The translations under genes and the position numbers were made by a program. Source: Endozoicomonas sp. SCSIO W0465 (GTDB lineage: Bacteria; Pseudomonadota; Gammaproteobacteria; Pseudomonadales; Endozoicomonadaceae). Taken from it: a stretch of DNA of 64,000 nucleotides. This document shows, one piece after another, positions 9,831 through 18,346 of the stretch. The stretch covers positions 2,768,001 through 2,832,000 of the forward strand of contig NZ_CP092417.1 in assembly GCF_023716865.1 (NCBI RefSeq), read 5' to 3'. The notes below the pieces were generated by a model that was not told the DNA's origin, ran no database searches, and saw nothing but the letters and a program-made list of their open reading frames with translations. Every line of letters starts with the position of its first letter. Position 1 is the first letter of the stretch.

Positions 9831-10685
9831 ATGAAATATATTGGTAGAACGTCCCGGGAGAGAGGATGCAGTAGCAAGCCTGCCTGTTTGTTACTGCTCA
9901 TTACTCTGATGGTTGGCAGCTTTCAATCCGCTTTGTCCTGGGGGCTTGTGCTCGGTGATATAGCCCCTGACTTTAAGGCGCGTCTTTCAACAACGGACCA
10001 ACCGGTATGGTTCTATGACTGGATACAGGGTGAGGGGGGGCGGTATACCGTATTGTTTTCTCACCCCCAGGACTTCACGCCAGTCTGTACAACAGAGCTG
10101 GCAGAAGTTCAGAAACTGATGCCCTCTTTCAAAAAAAGAGGGGTGAATGTGATTGGCCTGAGTCTTAATACTGCCGAGACGCATCAGCAGTGGCTGAAAG
10201 ACGTTGCAGCCGTTGCTGAAGTTGCTGAGATCGAGTTTCCTCTGATCGCTGATGTCCAGCTTAAGGTGGCCAAACTGTATGGTATGTTACCATCGAAAAT
10301 CAAAGGCGGTTTACCTCGCAGCGCTGAAGAAAATAAAACCGTTCGCTCGGTTTTTATCATTAACAACAAAACCAAAGCTATTGAAGTTGCCTGGACCTAC
10401 CCGATGCAGATTGGGCGCAGCTTTGATGAGTTGTCCCGGGTGCTGGATGCCCTTGATGAAATAGCCTGGCAACAGGGCGAGATAGCGACACCGGCAAACT
10501 GGCATAAAGGGGATGATGTTATCCTGGCACCGGGTGTTGATAGAGAGCACTTCGCTGAGAAAGACCTTCCTACCGGAAAGTCCTATATGAGGTATGTTCC
10601 CGCGCAAATTCAGGGCGAGGTTAAGGGGGAAGAGCAAGCTGCAGTCATGTTGCAAGCGCTGGAGGTGATGCCGTTGGAAGAGTAA
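9831..10685 (+). CDS. Prx6-type peroxiredoxin with an N-terminal export signal
   Basis: The core has the peroxidatic motif HPQDFTPVCTTEL, with Cys at about residue 86, and reads through the AhpC/Prx6 fold with the Prx6-type C-terminal extension (ATPANWHKGDDVILAPGV). It therefore should reduce hydroperoxides. Unusually, residues 1-38 form a basic start followed by a hydrophobic helix (ACLLLLITLMVGSFQSALS), which looks like a signal peptide or membrane anchor, so it probably acts in the periplasm. ATG 9831 is preferred; a TTG two codons upstream is also in frame. A strong terminator follows. Confidence 0.88.
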   Translation: MKYIGRTSRERGCSSKPACLLLLITLMVGSFQSALSWGLVLGDIAPDFKARLSTTDQPVWFYDWIQGEGGRYTVLFSHPQDFTPVCTTELAEVQKLMPSFKKRGVNVIGLSLNTAETHQQWLKDVAAVAEVAEIEFPLIADVQLKVAKLYGMLPSKIKGGLPRSAEENKTVRSVFIINNKTKAIEVAWTYPMQIGRSFDELSRVLDALDEIAWQQGEIATPANWHKGDDVILAPGVDREHFAEKDLPTGKSYMRYVPAQIQGEVKGEEQAAVMLQALEVMPLEE

Positions 10686-10733
10686 GGTCAGGAAGTGATG
10701 TGCAGGGATTGGCTTGATTTTCATCGGTTCAGC

Positions 10734-10772
10734 AGGAATATTACCCATTCCGGGTAATATTCCTTCTTTTGT
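10734..10772 (+). terminator. Rho-independent terminator of the peroxiredoxin gene
   Basis: A perfect 13-bp stem (10734-10746 with 10752-10764), loop ATTCC, is followed by TCTTTTGTTG. It separates the peroxiredoxin from the next gene and argues against a start of that gene at the in-frame TTG at 10714. Confidence 0.88.
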
Positions 10773-10800
10773 TGCTTTCAGTGAATTTTCAGAAACCCAT

Positions 10801-11742
10801 ATGGTATGCGAATCTATTAATGTATTGGATAAGACGGTTCCTGTTCAGTCAGTGCATACCGGGTGGCTATACGAAGCGGGTGTATCCCTTGATATGTTGC
10901 GTCTGGATCAACTTGATCCCGGCATCAGTGGTAATAAGTGGTATAAACTGAAACACAATCTTATCGCGGCACAGCAGGGGGGCAAATCCAGCATTCTCAG
11001 CTTTGGCGGCGCCTGGTCCAACCACATTCATGCACTGGCTGCGGCGGGTCACCGGTTTGGCATGTCCACCATTGGTATTATCAGGGGGGAGCCGGGCAAA
11101 TCACTGTCAGCAACGTTGAGCGATGCCGTTAATTGGGGAATGCAATTACACTTCCTGTCCAGAAGTGATTATCGTCGAAAAACTGAGCACGGCTTTCTCA
11201 ATCATCTTTTATCACAATTAGGCTTGTCAGCGCAGGATGTGCATGTTGTGCCCGAAGGCGGGAGTAATTTTCTCGGTGTTCAGGGTTGCCGCGACATTCT
11301 TGCAGCAGGAGGAGTCTCTGCCGGAAGCTATGATGAAATCTGGCTGGCTTGCGGGACGGGAGCCACTCTCTCAGGGGTAGCGCTGGCTGCGGCAAAAGAC
11401 ATGCCGGAGGTGCAGGTCACCGGTGTTGCCGTTCTTAAGGGGGGCGATTTCCTGCGCAACGCTATCGATAATCACACGATTCAATCATTGCCTAACTGGA
11501 GACTGTTGACGGACTGTCATCATGGGGGCTACGCTCGTACTACAAAAGCGCTGCTGTCGTTTATAAAATCGTTTGAGAATGAGACGGCAATCCCTTTGGA
11601 TCCGGTATATACCGGCAAAGTGATGTTTGCCATATGGCGGTCACTGGCTGAAAACCGGATGCAAGATCTTCCTTGCCGGGGCAGGCGCCTATTGATGATT
11701 CATACCGGTGGGCTTCAGGGGCGGCGCGGTATAAAAATATAA
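10801..11742 (+). CDS. PLP-dependent D-cysteine desulfhydrase / ACC deaminase family protein
   Basis: This 313-residue fold-type II PLP enzyme has GISGNKWYKLKHN (the Lys in the GNKxxKL segment binds PLP), SFGGAWSNHIHALA (the family GG..SNH substrate/phosphate region), and near the end CGTGATLSGVALAA plus MIHTGGLQG. The family opens the ring of 1-aminocyclopropane-1-carboxylate or releases sulfide from D-cysteine; which one applies cannot be decided here. ATG 10801 was chosen because the upstream in-frame region contains the preceding gene's terminator. Confidence 0.82.
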   Translation: MVCESINVLDKTVPVQSVHTGWLYEAGVSLDMLRLDQLDPGISGNKWYKLKHNLIAAQQGGKSSILSFGGAWSNHIHALAAAGHRFGMSTIGIIRGEPGKSLSATLSDAVNWGMQLHFLSRSDYRRKTEHGFLNHLLSQLGLSAQDVHVVPEGGSNFLGVQGCRDILAAGGVSAGSYDEIWLACGTGATLSGVALAAAKDMPEVQVTGVAVLKGGDFLRNAIDNHTIQSLPNWRLLTDCHHGGYARTTKALLSFIKSFENETAIPLDPVYTGKVMFAIWRSLAENRMQDLPCRGRRLLMIHTGGLQGRRGIKI

Positions 11743-11797
11743 GCATAAAACAATGTAAAATAACAATGTAAAAAATAACGGGACAGTAATGAATACT

Positions 11798-13229
11798 CTT
11801 AAGGTAGACATTAAGCTCCACCCACTGCACAGAAGCCTAATCTTGTACGCCCTGAACAACCATCCCGTGCAGGGTGTTCTCGTTTCGCATTATTTCCCCA
11901 GAAGTCCAGTAGCTTTTTAATGCATGAGACCAATGACTTTCCTGCATTTATCAACGATGAAATCACATTACCAAACAGGTGAGTCCCACTTTTCATCACC
12001 TTGTGCGTCGAGATTTCCTCAATGCTCCCACTTTCACAGAGGTTCGCCTGTGCAGCATGGGCAAGGTACCTTTTCAACGTCACAACCACAAAGGACATCA
12101 GAATCAGGCTAAACACCAGTGTCGCTGATTTGGTGTTAAAACGATGCCACCCTGAATAGGATTTGATCTCTTTGAAAATCAGCTCTATCTGCCACCGTAG
12201 ACGATAGGCCTGGAGCACATCACTCAAGGTGAACTCCACCCGGTTCAGGTTGGTCACAACGAAAACCCACTTCTGTTTTTTGTCATTCCAGCGGACAACC
12301 AAGCGGAATGGCCAGGCTTTGAATCCCGGCCATTCTACATCCAGGTCGAGGCACTGGTCTTTGGGGAAGCCAGACAGTACATCCTTCAGTTTTTGTCCTT
12401 TGTAGCGATTGAGATTCTTGCCATCCTCCCGTACCGCGCTGAGTATCGTCGGGTTGATACTCTGAGGTGCCTTGCAGATAAAAGAACCCTCCCTGTCATC
12501 AATAGCGGCAAAGAGTTCCAGCTCAAAATAACCGGCATCCATTAGCATCAGGATATAGGCCATGGATGTTGGCAGTGGTGGCAGACAGTCTCTTTCTGAA
12601 CGGGTATCTTCAGTCAGCTGCACCCGCACCAGGTTGTTGGTGAGAAGATCCATTGTCGTATGAAGCTCGACGGCAGCAGGACTGACCGTTGAGAACCTGC
12701 CGGGAAATGCTTCTTTCAGGGCATCATAGACAGCTTGTGACGAACCGTCCTGAATCAGAATGTGCTCAAACTCTGAAAATGGACTGTCTTCATCAAACGC
12801 CATGACTTTGCGGGAAAATATTTCCAGACACTGCACCCATAGCCACAGGATAAGAGTAGGCAGCGCGTCCTTTTTAGCTTGATTTGCCCAAGAACGATAA
12901 GAGACATTCAGCCCCGTCAACTCGTTAAATTTACGGTGTAGATCCGCCTGGGTATCGCAGTTTCCATCACCAGCGAGGGCATCGATCAGTGAGAGGATAA
13001 AATCCAAAGGACGGATATCTCGCTGTCGTATAGTAAAACCAAGCTGTTCCGCCATACTTAGGAGTTCTGACCGGTCGAAACAGGTCAACAGTTTTTTTCA
13101 ACTAATCTACTATTTGCAGTACTCATCTTGTTCAGCCATTGATAATGGTTTCGAAGCTTTATTGTGGCTGTTCAAGGTGGGTTCTGCCGCCGGAAACGAA
13201 CCTTTTTTGAGCTTAATGTCTACCCTAAG
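11798..13229 (-). mobile_element. IS4-family insertion sequence, copy 1 (1432 bp, no TSD)
   Basis: Ends CTTAAGGTAGACATTAAGC and its mirror (CTTAGGGTAGACATTAAGC read inward) differ by one base. The copy is nearly identical to the one at 26184-27615, but its flanks (AATGAATACT left, AGTAGCCTGT right) do not match. The site was therefore rearranged after insertion. The right end cuts an unknown gene and supplies its stop codon. Confidence 0.92.
11811..13088 (-). CDS. IS4-family transposase (copy 1)
   Basis: This 425-residue DDE transposase shows ILIQDGSSQ (first Asp region, about 110-118), MLMDAGYFELEL (second Asp, about 186) and the IS4 signature Y-(2)-R-(3)-E-(6)-K in AYRLRWQIELIFKEIKS (about 303-319). 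The frame is intact. It differs from copy 2 by only one visible residue (Ile for Met near position 384). Confidence 0.92.
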   Translation of the reverse strand: MTCFDRSELLSMAEQLGFTIRQRDIRPLDFILSLIDALAGDGNCDTQADLHRKFNELTGLNVSYRSWANQAKKDALPTLILWLWVQCLEIFSRKVMAFDEDSPFSEFEHILIQDGSSQAVYDALKEAFPGRFSTVSPAAVELHTTMDLLTNNLVRVQLTEDTRSERDCLPPLPTSMAYILMLMDAGYFELELFAAIDDREGSFICKAPQSINPTILSAVREDGKNLNRYKGQKLKDVLSGFPKDQCLDLDVEWPGFKAWPFRLVVRWNDKKQKWVFVVTNLNRVEFTLSDVLQAYRLRWQIELIFKEIKSYSGWHRFNTKSATLVFSLILMSFVVVTLKRYLAHAAQANLCESGSIEEISTHKVMKSGTHLFGNVISSLINAGKSLVSCIKKLLDFWGNNAKREHPARDGCSGRTRLGFCAVGGA

Positions 13230-13527
13230 AGTAGCCTGTAGCCTCCTCATAGGTCATATAGACAAGCAGAACTTTATTATCCTTGGCCATTTGAACTTGC
13301 TGTGGATGCAAGGCAGTATCAATCAAGAATACCGTAGTTGCTGTGTGCAGCATGGGCGTTGTAGAGCTATCAAATGAGTATGTCCTTATGTCCTCATCTG
13401 GATCATTTGCAATAATTTTTATAATTTTATCCGCAAGCCTATTACATGCTGTTTCATCTCCAACGAAGTTCAGCTTCGTGCCTTTCCAGTCGTCAGGGGT
13501 GATGTTGTAATAATTAACCTCTGTCAT
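13230..13527 (-). pseudogene. Unknown gene, 3' end cut off by the IS4 element
   Basis: About 100 residues (MTEVNYYNITPDDWKG to YEEATGYS) are followed immediately by a stop made from the IS4 end. It starts with the ATG that directly follows the stop of the gene upstream (zero spacing), so the two were cotranscribed. I do not recognise the family. It is acidic and soluble with no signal peptide. Its true C-terminus is not in this window. Confidence 0.55.
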
Positions 13528-13668
13528 TTACAGCCGTCCTTTAATCGTTATGGTGGGTACTGTCTGAGCGTTATTCGCAGCGCGGATACGAATGCCGGTA
13601 AGTTGCCCTGAATAATTGATGACTAAGTTCTTGGTAAAGAATTTCTCTCTTACTACAGAAGAGCTGTA
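13528..13668 (-). pseudogene. Unknown gene, C-terminal part (split by IS1595)
   Basis: Reads SSVVREKFFTKNLVINYSG to TITIKGRL and stop. Removing the IS1595 element joins it in frame to the piece at 14778-15019. The C-terminus is a short, probably beta-rich stretch; no family was recognised. Confidence 0.5.
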
Positions 13669-14777
13669 GGCTAAGTTACCGTTAATGGTTGAATCAGCTA
13701 AACTCCCATAAAATCTACGTTGTAGGGGAGTGATATGCAATCTGAACTCTTCCAGAATTTTATTGATTCCATTTCAACATTAACCAGTGAACAGCGAGAC
13801 ATTCTTAACAACTCGCTCCTTAGTACTCAAATAGAGGTTACCGAGGTAGTAGAAACCACTGACTCTGAACCTGTTTACAGTGAATCTATACCCAATAACG
13901 ATAATGCAACACCTGACGTAGAAAAGAGCATACTTGCCCAATTTGCCGAAAACCCCAGGTGCCCCAAATGCAAAAGCCATAGCGTTGGTCGCTGGGGCAT
14001 ACGAAATGGCCAACAGCGCTACCACTGCAAGACTTGCGACTCAACGTTTAACGCCTTTAGTGGAACGCCTTTGGCAAGGCTCAGGCACCCTGAAAAATGG
14101 AACAAGTACCTCGCAGGTATGACTCACTCTATGGTCTTGCGACCAGCTGCTGCTGAGAATGCCATTGACTTGAAAACTGCGTTCCGCTGGCGTCACCGCT
14201 TTCTTGAAGTGATTAATAATGATCAAGCAGAAGAGCTTTGTGGCATTACTGAGCTTGATGAAACATTTTTCCGTGAATCCTTCAAAGGGCAAAGAGAAGG
14301 CCTTCCACGGCCAACCCGAAAGCGGGGTAATGATCCCAACAAAGCCCGAAAAGTCCCGGTAATGGTGGCTCGGGACCGTAATCGAAATACCGTTGACGGT
14401 GTATTAGAAAACGAAAGTGCTAATGAATTGTGCAGGCATTTAAATGGCCGCATATCGATACAGGCCACGGTCTGTGCGGATGCACACCTCGCTCACGAAA
14501 AACTTGCTGACAAGCTTGGATTTGTCTTCAAGGAGCTGGTGACATCAGCAGGTCAACATGTTGTTGAAGGCATCTACCACATCCAGACTGTAAATTCTTA
14601 TCACAGTCATTTAAAACGCTGGATTGGCGGCGTATTCCAAGGGGTTGCAACTCGTTACCTTCCCCATTATCTGGCCTGGAGGCGAGAACTGACGGCAGCA
14701 AAAAAATTAACTGTTGGCCGGTTGATCAGCAGAATTACTGAACATTGGTGCTTCCAACCATTAACGGTAACTTAGCC
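13669..14777 (+). mobile_element. IS1595-family insertion sequence, copy A (1109 bp)
   Basis: The ends are GGCTAAGTTACCGTTAATGG and its mirror. Flanking direct repeats AGAGCTGTA lie at 13660-13668 and 14778-14786 (9 bp). It is the same length as copy B at 62855-63963, with almost identical sequence. Confidence 0.93.
13735..14775 (+). CDS. IS1595-family transposase (copy A)
   Basis: This 346-residue protein has an N-terminal zinc ribbon (CPKCKSHSVGRWG ... CKTC, about 75-100). The DDE-type core includes TELDETFF, VCADAHLAH and NSYHSHLKRWIGG, the last fitting the extra Asn/His/Lys positions typical of IS1595 transposases. The architecture resembles the ISSod11 group. The frame is intact and the stop lies 2 bp before the IS end. 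Confidence 0.9.
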   Translation: MQSELFQNFIDSISTLTSEQRDILNNSLLSTQIEVTEVVETTDSEPVYSESIPNNDNATPDVEKSILAQFAENPRCPKCKSHSVGRWGIRNGQQRYHCKTCDSTFNAFSGTPLARLRHPEKWNKYLAGMTHSMVLRPAAAENAIDLKTAFRWRHRFLEVINNDQAEELCGITELDETFFRESFKGQREGLPRPTRKRGNDPNKARKVPVMVARDRNRNTVDGVLENESANELCRHLNGRISIQATVCADAHLAHEKLADKLGFVFKELVTSAGQHVVEGIYHIQTVNSYHSHLKRWIGGVFQGVATRYLPHYLAWRRELTAAKKLTVGRLISRITEHWCFQPLTVT

Positions 14778-15019
14778 AGAGCTGTATGTGTGGCAAACAG
14801 GGTCTGAACCGGGATGAAACTGAGTGCAACACGTTCTCTTGGCTGTCCCCATTACATCACGGACTGAATCGTAATCAGTCCTTGGATTCCAGGCGCCCAA
14901 AGCGGTTATAGACCCATCTTTGGTAATGCCTTCTATGACAAAGGTGGATGGGTACTCGGTTCTATCTGTACAGGGAGAACCTGACCTGCAGTCGTTCAGA
15001 GACCAGCTCAATAAATATT
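14778..15019 (-). pseudogene. Unknown gene, internal part (cut by IS66 upstream and IS1595 downstream)
   Basis: Minus-strand coding continues from the IS66 border: YLLSWSLNDCRSGSPCTDRT, then WNPRTDYDSVRDVMG and CTQFHPGSDPVCHTYSS, running into the IS1595. It carries five cysteines, which is compatible with an exported protein. The N-terminus is missing because of the IS66 junction. Family unknown. Confidence 0.5.
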
Positions 15020-15957
15020 GTAACTGTTCAGCACCCCCACATAAATCTGGAATTTTCTGATTTTTATACCATCCTCTTAAGCACCATTTTTCCACAATAT
15101 TCGCCAGCATGATTCCAGAACTACCCGCAACTATGTCGGCTGAGATTCTCTTGAAAGAGAATGCAGAGCTGCGGATGAGAGTTGCCTGTCTGGAAGAGCG
15201 ATGTCGAGAATTGGAAGAAAAGGTTGGCAAGAACAGTCAAAACAGCAGCAAGCCGCCATCGTCTGATGGTTATCAAAAACCTTGTAAAAACAGTAATTCT
15301 CCAGATCATTCTGACGACCTTTCCGCAGATAAGGTACCGATCCATCGGATGAAAAACCCAATCCTAAAAGTCTGAGACAGTCTTCTGGTAATAAAGCCGG
15401 TGGAAAGAAAGGGCATCAGGGCACTTGTCTTAAACAGGTCGATATCCCTGACTATATTGAGTACCTTCCGGTTAAAGAATGCAATAAATGTCAGGCGTCT
15501 CTTCTTGATAGTGAGCCGGTCAAATATATTGAACGACAGGTGTTTGAACCAGGGAGACCGGGTGAATTTGAAGTAACGGCCCATAGAGCTGAAGTAAAAA
15601 TCTGCACTTGTGGTTGTCGGAATCAGGCTGAATTCCCGGAAGGTGTTACCGCTGCCGCACAATATGGCTCAGCCACACAGGCTATGGCCGTCTATCTTAA
15701 CCAATACCATTTCCTGCCTTTTAAGCGCGTGTCAGAGTATTTTAATACTCTCTATAAAATGAGTGTAAGTGCAGGCACTGTCGCCAATTTTGTGGCCAGA
15801 ACCTATGAAAATCTGGCTTCTACTGAAGAGGTTATTCGTGACGCCTTGCGGGAATCGTCTGTTGCCGGAGCCGATGAAACGGGTATGCGGGCCGAGGGCT
15901 CTTTGCACTGGCTACACGTTATGCGGGATGAACAATGGACGCTCTACTACTTGTCTG
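15020..15957 (+). mobile_element. IS66-family element, left 938 bp only
   Basis: Starts with the IS66 left end (GTAACTGTTCAGCACCCCC) and stops at CTTGTCTG (15950-15957), where a second IS66 in the opposite orientation begins. The transposase start is ATG 15109, but one A is missing near 15330, which shifts the frame after about 75 codons. The piece is dead. The left flank TAAATATT has no partner in the window. Confidence 0.9.
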
Positions 15958-17473
15958 GTAATTCAGCACTGAGCAAAGGCATATTACAGTAATTCCGAAC
16001 AGCTCTATGAAGTGATTGATATATGTCCATTCCCTGTTTTCTGGCAGACGACAAATAGCTGCGAATCCGTGCAAACATAGAACCACCGTCTGCACTCCTG
16101 AAGCAGCCTGAGATTTTCTGCTTTAACTTGGCCATTCGAACATCCCGCTCACTGCCATTGTTATCGAAGGGAATGGTAAAATCTGACATGAAGCGCAGTG
16201 TCTCAGCCTTGAACTCAGTGAGTCGTTTGAAGAGATTGTAAGCTTTAGTATTCTTGACTTTCTTGCGCTTAAGCTCCTCTCGTTGCTTCTCCATATAGAC
16301 GACTTCTTTCATTAGAGCCCGCTGAAGCAACCGGTCATAAATCTTCTCGATTCGTTCACAGACAACACTTGGCATCTGTAGCATACCTATGGTCTTAAAG
16401 CCCTTGCAGTAATGCCAGGAAAGCCTCAGTAGCTTCATCAATCGCAACGCCAGTTGATTGCTGTCCCTATCAACAACACCCAAAAGCTCCCTCAGGTGAT
16501 GGGCATTGCAAAGTACGTGAGTTGCCGCATATGCAAAATAGGATTTCCAATGATCATGAACCAGAACGCCTGCAAATGTTAGCAGTATGCCCATCGTGTC
16601 CATGGCCTCACGACCTCGCTTTTCAGACAAGTAGTAGAGCGTCCATTGTTCATCCCGCATAACGTGTAGCCAGTGCAAAGAGCCCTCGGCCCGCATACCC
16701 GTTTCATCGGCTCCGGCAACAGACGATTCCCGCAAGGCGTCACGAATAACCTCTTCAGTAGAAGCCAGATTTTCATAGGTTCTGGCCACAAAATTGGCGA
16801 CAGTGCCTGCACTTACACTCATTTTATAGAGAGTATTAAAATACTCTGACACGCGCTTAAAAGGCAGGAAATGGTATTGGTTAAGATAGACGGCCATAGC
16901 CTGTGTGGCTGAGCCATATTGTGCGGCAGCGGTAACACCTTCCGGGAATTCAGCCTGATTCCGACAACCACAAGTGCAGATTTTTACTTCAGCTCTATGG
17001 GCCGTTACTTCAAATTCACCCGGTCTCCCTGGTTCAAACACCTGTCGTTCAATATATTTGACCGGCTCACTATCAAGAAGAGACGCCTGACATTTATTGC
17101 ATTCTTTAACCGGAAGGTACTCAATATAGTCAGGGATATCGACCTGTTTAAGACAAGTGCCCTGATGCCCTTTCTTTCCACCGGCTTTATTACCAGAAGA
17201 CTGTCTCAGACTTTTAGGATTGGGTTTTTCATCCGATGGATCGGTACCTTTATCTGCGGAAAGGTCGTCAGAATGATCTGGAGAATTACTGTTTTTACAA
17301 GGTTTTTGATAACCATCAGACGATGGCGGCTTGCTGCTGTTTTGACTGTTCTTGCCAACCTTTTCTTCCAATTCTCGACATCGCTCTTCCAGACAGGCAA
17401 CTCTCATCCGCAGCTCTGCATTCTCTTTCAAGAGAATCTCAGCCGACATAGTTGCGGGTAGTTCTGGAATCAT
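15947..17473 (-). CDS. IS66-family transposase (TnpC type), full length
   Basis: Features in order are a coiled-coil N-terminus (ENAELRMRVACLEERCRELEEKV), the linker SKPPSSDG, a zinc-finger segment with C-x2-C pairs (CNKCQAS, CTCGC), the DDE core with GADETGMR and VHDHWKSYF, then NGSERDVRMAKLKQK. The three-base loss at the IS end removes the normal stop, so the protein ends LSAELPDK. No tnpA/tnpB is present, as in the short ISBst12-like branch. Confidence 0.9.
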   Translation of the reverse strand: MIPELPATMSAEILLKENAELRMRVACLEERCRELEEKVGKNSQNSSKPPSSDGYQKPCKNSNSPDHSDDLSADKGTDPSDEKPNPKSLRQSSGNKAGGKKGHQGTCLKQVDIPDYIEYLPVKECNKCQASLLDSEPVKYIERQVFEPGRPGEFEVTAHRAEVKICTCGCRNQAEFPEGVTAAAQYGSATQAMAVYLNQYHFLPFKRVSEYFNTLYKMSVSAGTVANFVARTYENLASTEEVIRDALRESSVAGADETGMRAEGSLHWLHVMRDEQWTLYYLSEKRGREAMDTMGILLTFAGVLVHDHWKSYFAYAATHVLCNAHHLRELLGVVDRDSNQLALRLMKLLRLSWHYCKGFKTIGMLQMPSVVCERIEKIYDRLLQRALMKEVVYMEKQREELKRKKVKNTKAYNLFKRLTEFKAETLRFMSDFTIPFDNNGSERDVRMAKLKQKISGCFRSADGGSMFARIRSYLSSARKQGMDIYQSLHRAVRNYCNMPLLSAELPDK

Positions 17474-17562
17474 GCTGGCGAATATTGTGGAAAAATGGTG
17501 CTTAAGAGGATGGTATAAAAATCAGAAAATTCCAGATTTATGTGGGGGTGCTGAACAGTTAC
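15958..17562 (-). mobile_element. IS66-family element, full-length, minus orientation (1605 bp)
   Basis: Runs from the right end (GTAATTCAGCACTGAGC, lacking three bases CTA of the terminal repeat) to the left end at 17562. No second CTTGTCTG follows; the right flank is AGTCATCA, inside aceK. The copy therefore inserted into the IS66 at 15020, and the far side was later replaced by aceK sequence, most simply by recombination with an IS66 located in aceK. Confidence 0.9.
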
Positions 17563-18313
17563 AGTCATCAAAGATCATTTCGCCCCTCCTAAAGATATCA
17601 GCAAGGCCATGGTCAAGGACCGGTACTACCTGGTGAAAACCCATGACCGGGTAGGGCGGATGGCCGATACTCAAGAGTACTCCAACCTGATACTGCCCCG
17701 TTGCCGGTTCAGTGAGGCGTTATTGGCTGAGTTGCAGCAGGTAGCCCCCTCCACGGTCATTGTCTATGACGATAAGGTGTTGATTCGCCACTTGTATACT
17801 GAGCGGCGAATGATGCCCATGAATATCTATGTTGAACGGCTGGTGGAAGATGGTAATGATCAGGCATTGGAAGCGGTTCTTGATGAGTATGGCCGGGCGA
17901 TAAAAGAGCTTGCGGCTGCCAATATCTTCCCCGGAGACATGCTGTTGAAAAACTTTGGAGTGACTCGCCACGGTCGTGTGGTTTTTTATGATTATGATGA
18001 GATTATCTATCTGACCGAGTGTCGTTTTCGTGATATACCGGAAGCGCTTTATCCGGAACAGGAGATGTCAGCCGAACCCTGGTATTCAGTCTCACCCGGC
18101 GATATTTTTCCGGAAGAGTTCCCGGTTTTTCTGTTTCCCGATCTGGCGATCCGTCAACGGTTTACCCGTCTTCACGGAGACCTTTTTACTGCCAGTTACT
18201 GGCGGAGTATTCAGCAGCAGATTGCGCAGGGCCGGGTAATGGACGTATTGCCATACAGTCCTGCGCTGCAATTGAAAAACCTTCCGGCCAACAAGCCCGT
18301 CAAGGGTAAATGA
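17563..18313 (+). pseudogene. aceK: Isocitrate dehydrogenase kinase/phosphatase AceK, C-terminal fragment
   Basis: The frame comes out of the IS66 (VIKDHFAPPKDISKAMVKDRYYLVKTHDRVGRMAD) and gives about 250 residues. Conserved AceK catalytic-loop elements remain: FPGDMLLKNFGV and FYDYDEI, matching the catalytic Asp, the Asn and the metal-binding Asp. Intact AceK is about 570-600 residues, so the N-terminal regulatory half and the ATP-binding lysine are missing. AceK switches carbon between the TCA cycle and the glyoxylate bypass. Unless another copy exists, that control is lost. Confidence 0.88.
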
Positions 18314-18346
18314 GGAAGAACCGGTAACAGGCTCTTCTCCGGGTGT

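Noticed and set aside
16919..17461. 180-residue ORF repeated at several loci (also 31015, 36933, 51954)
   Set aside because: It is the reverse strand of the IS66 transposase gene and recurs only because the IS does.
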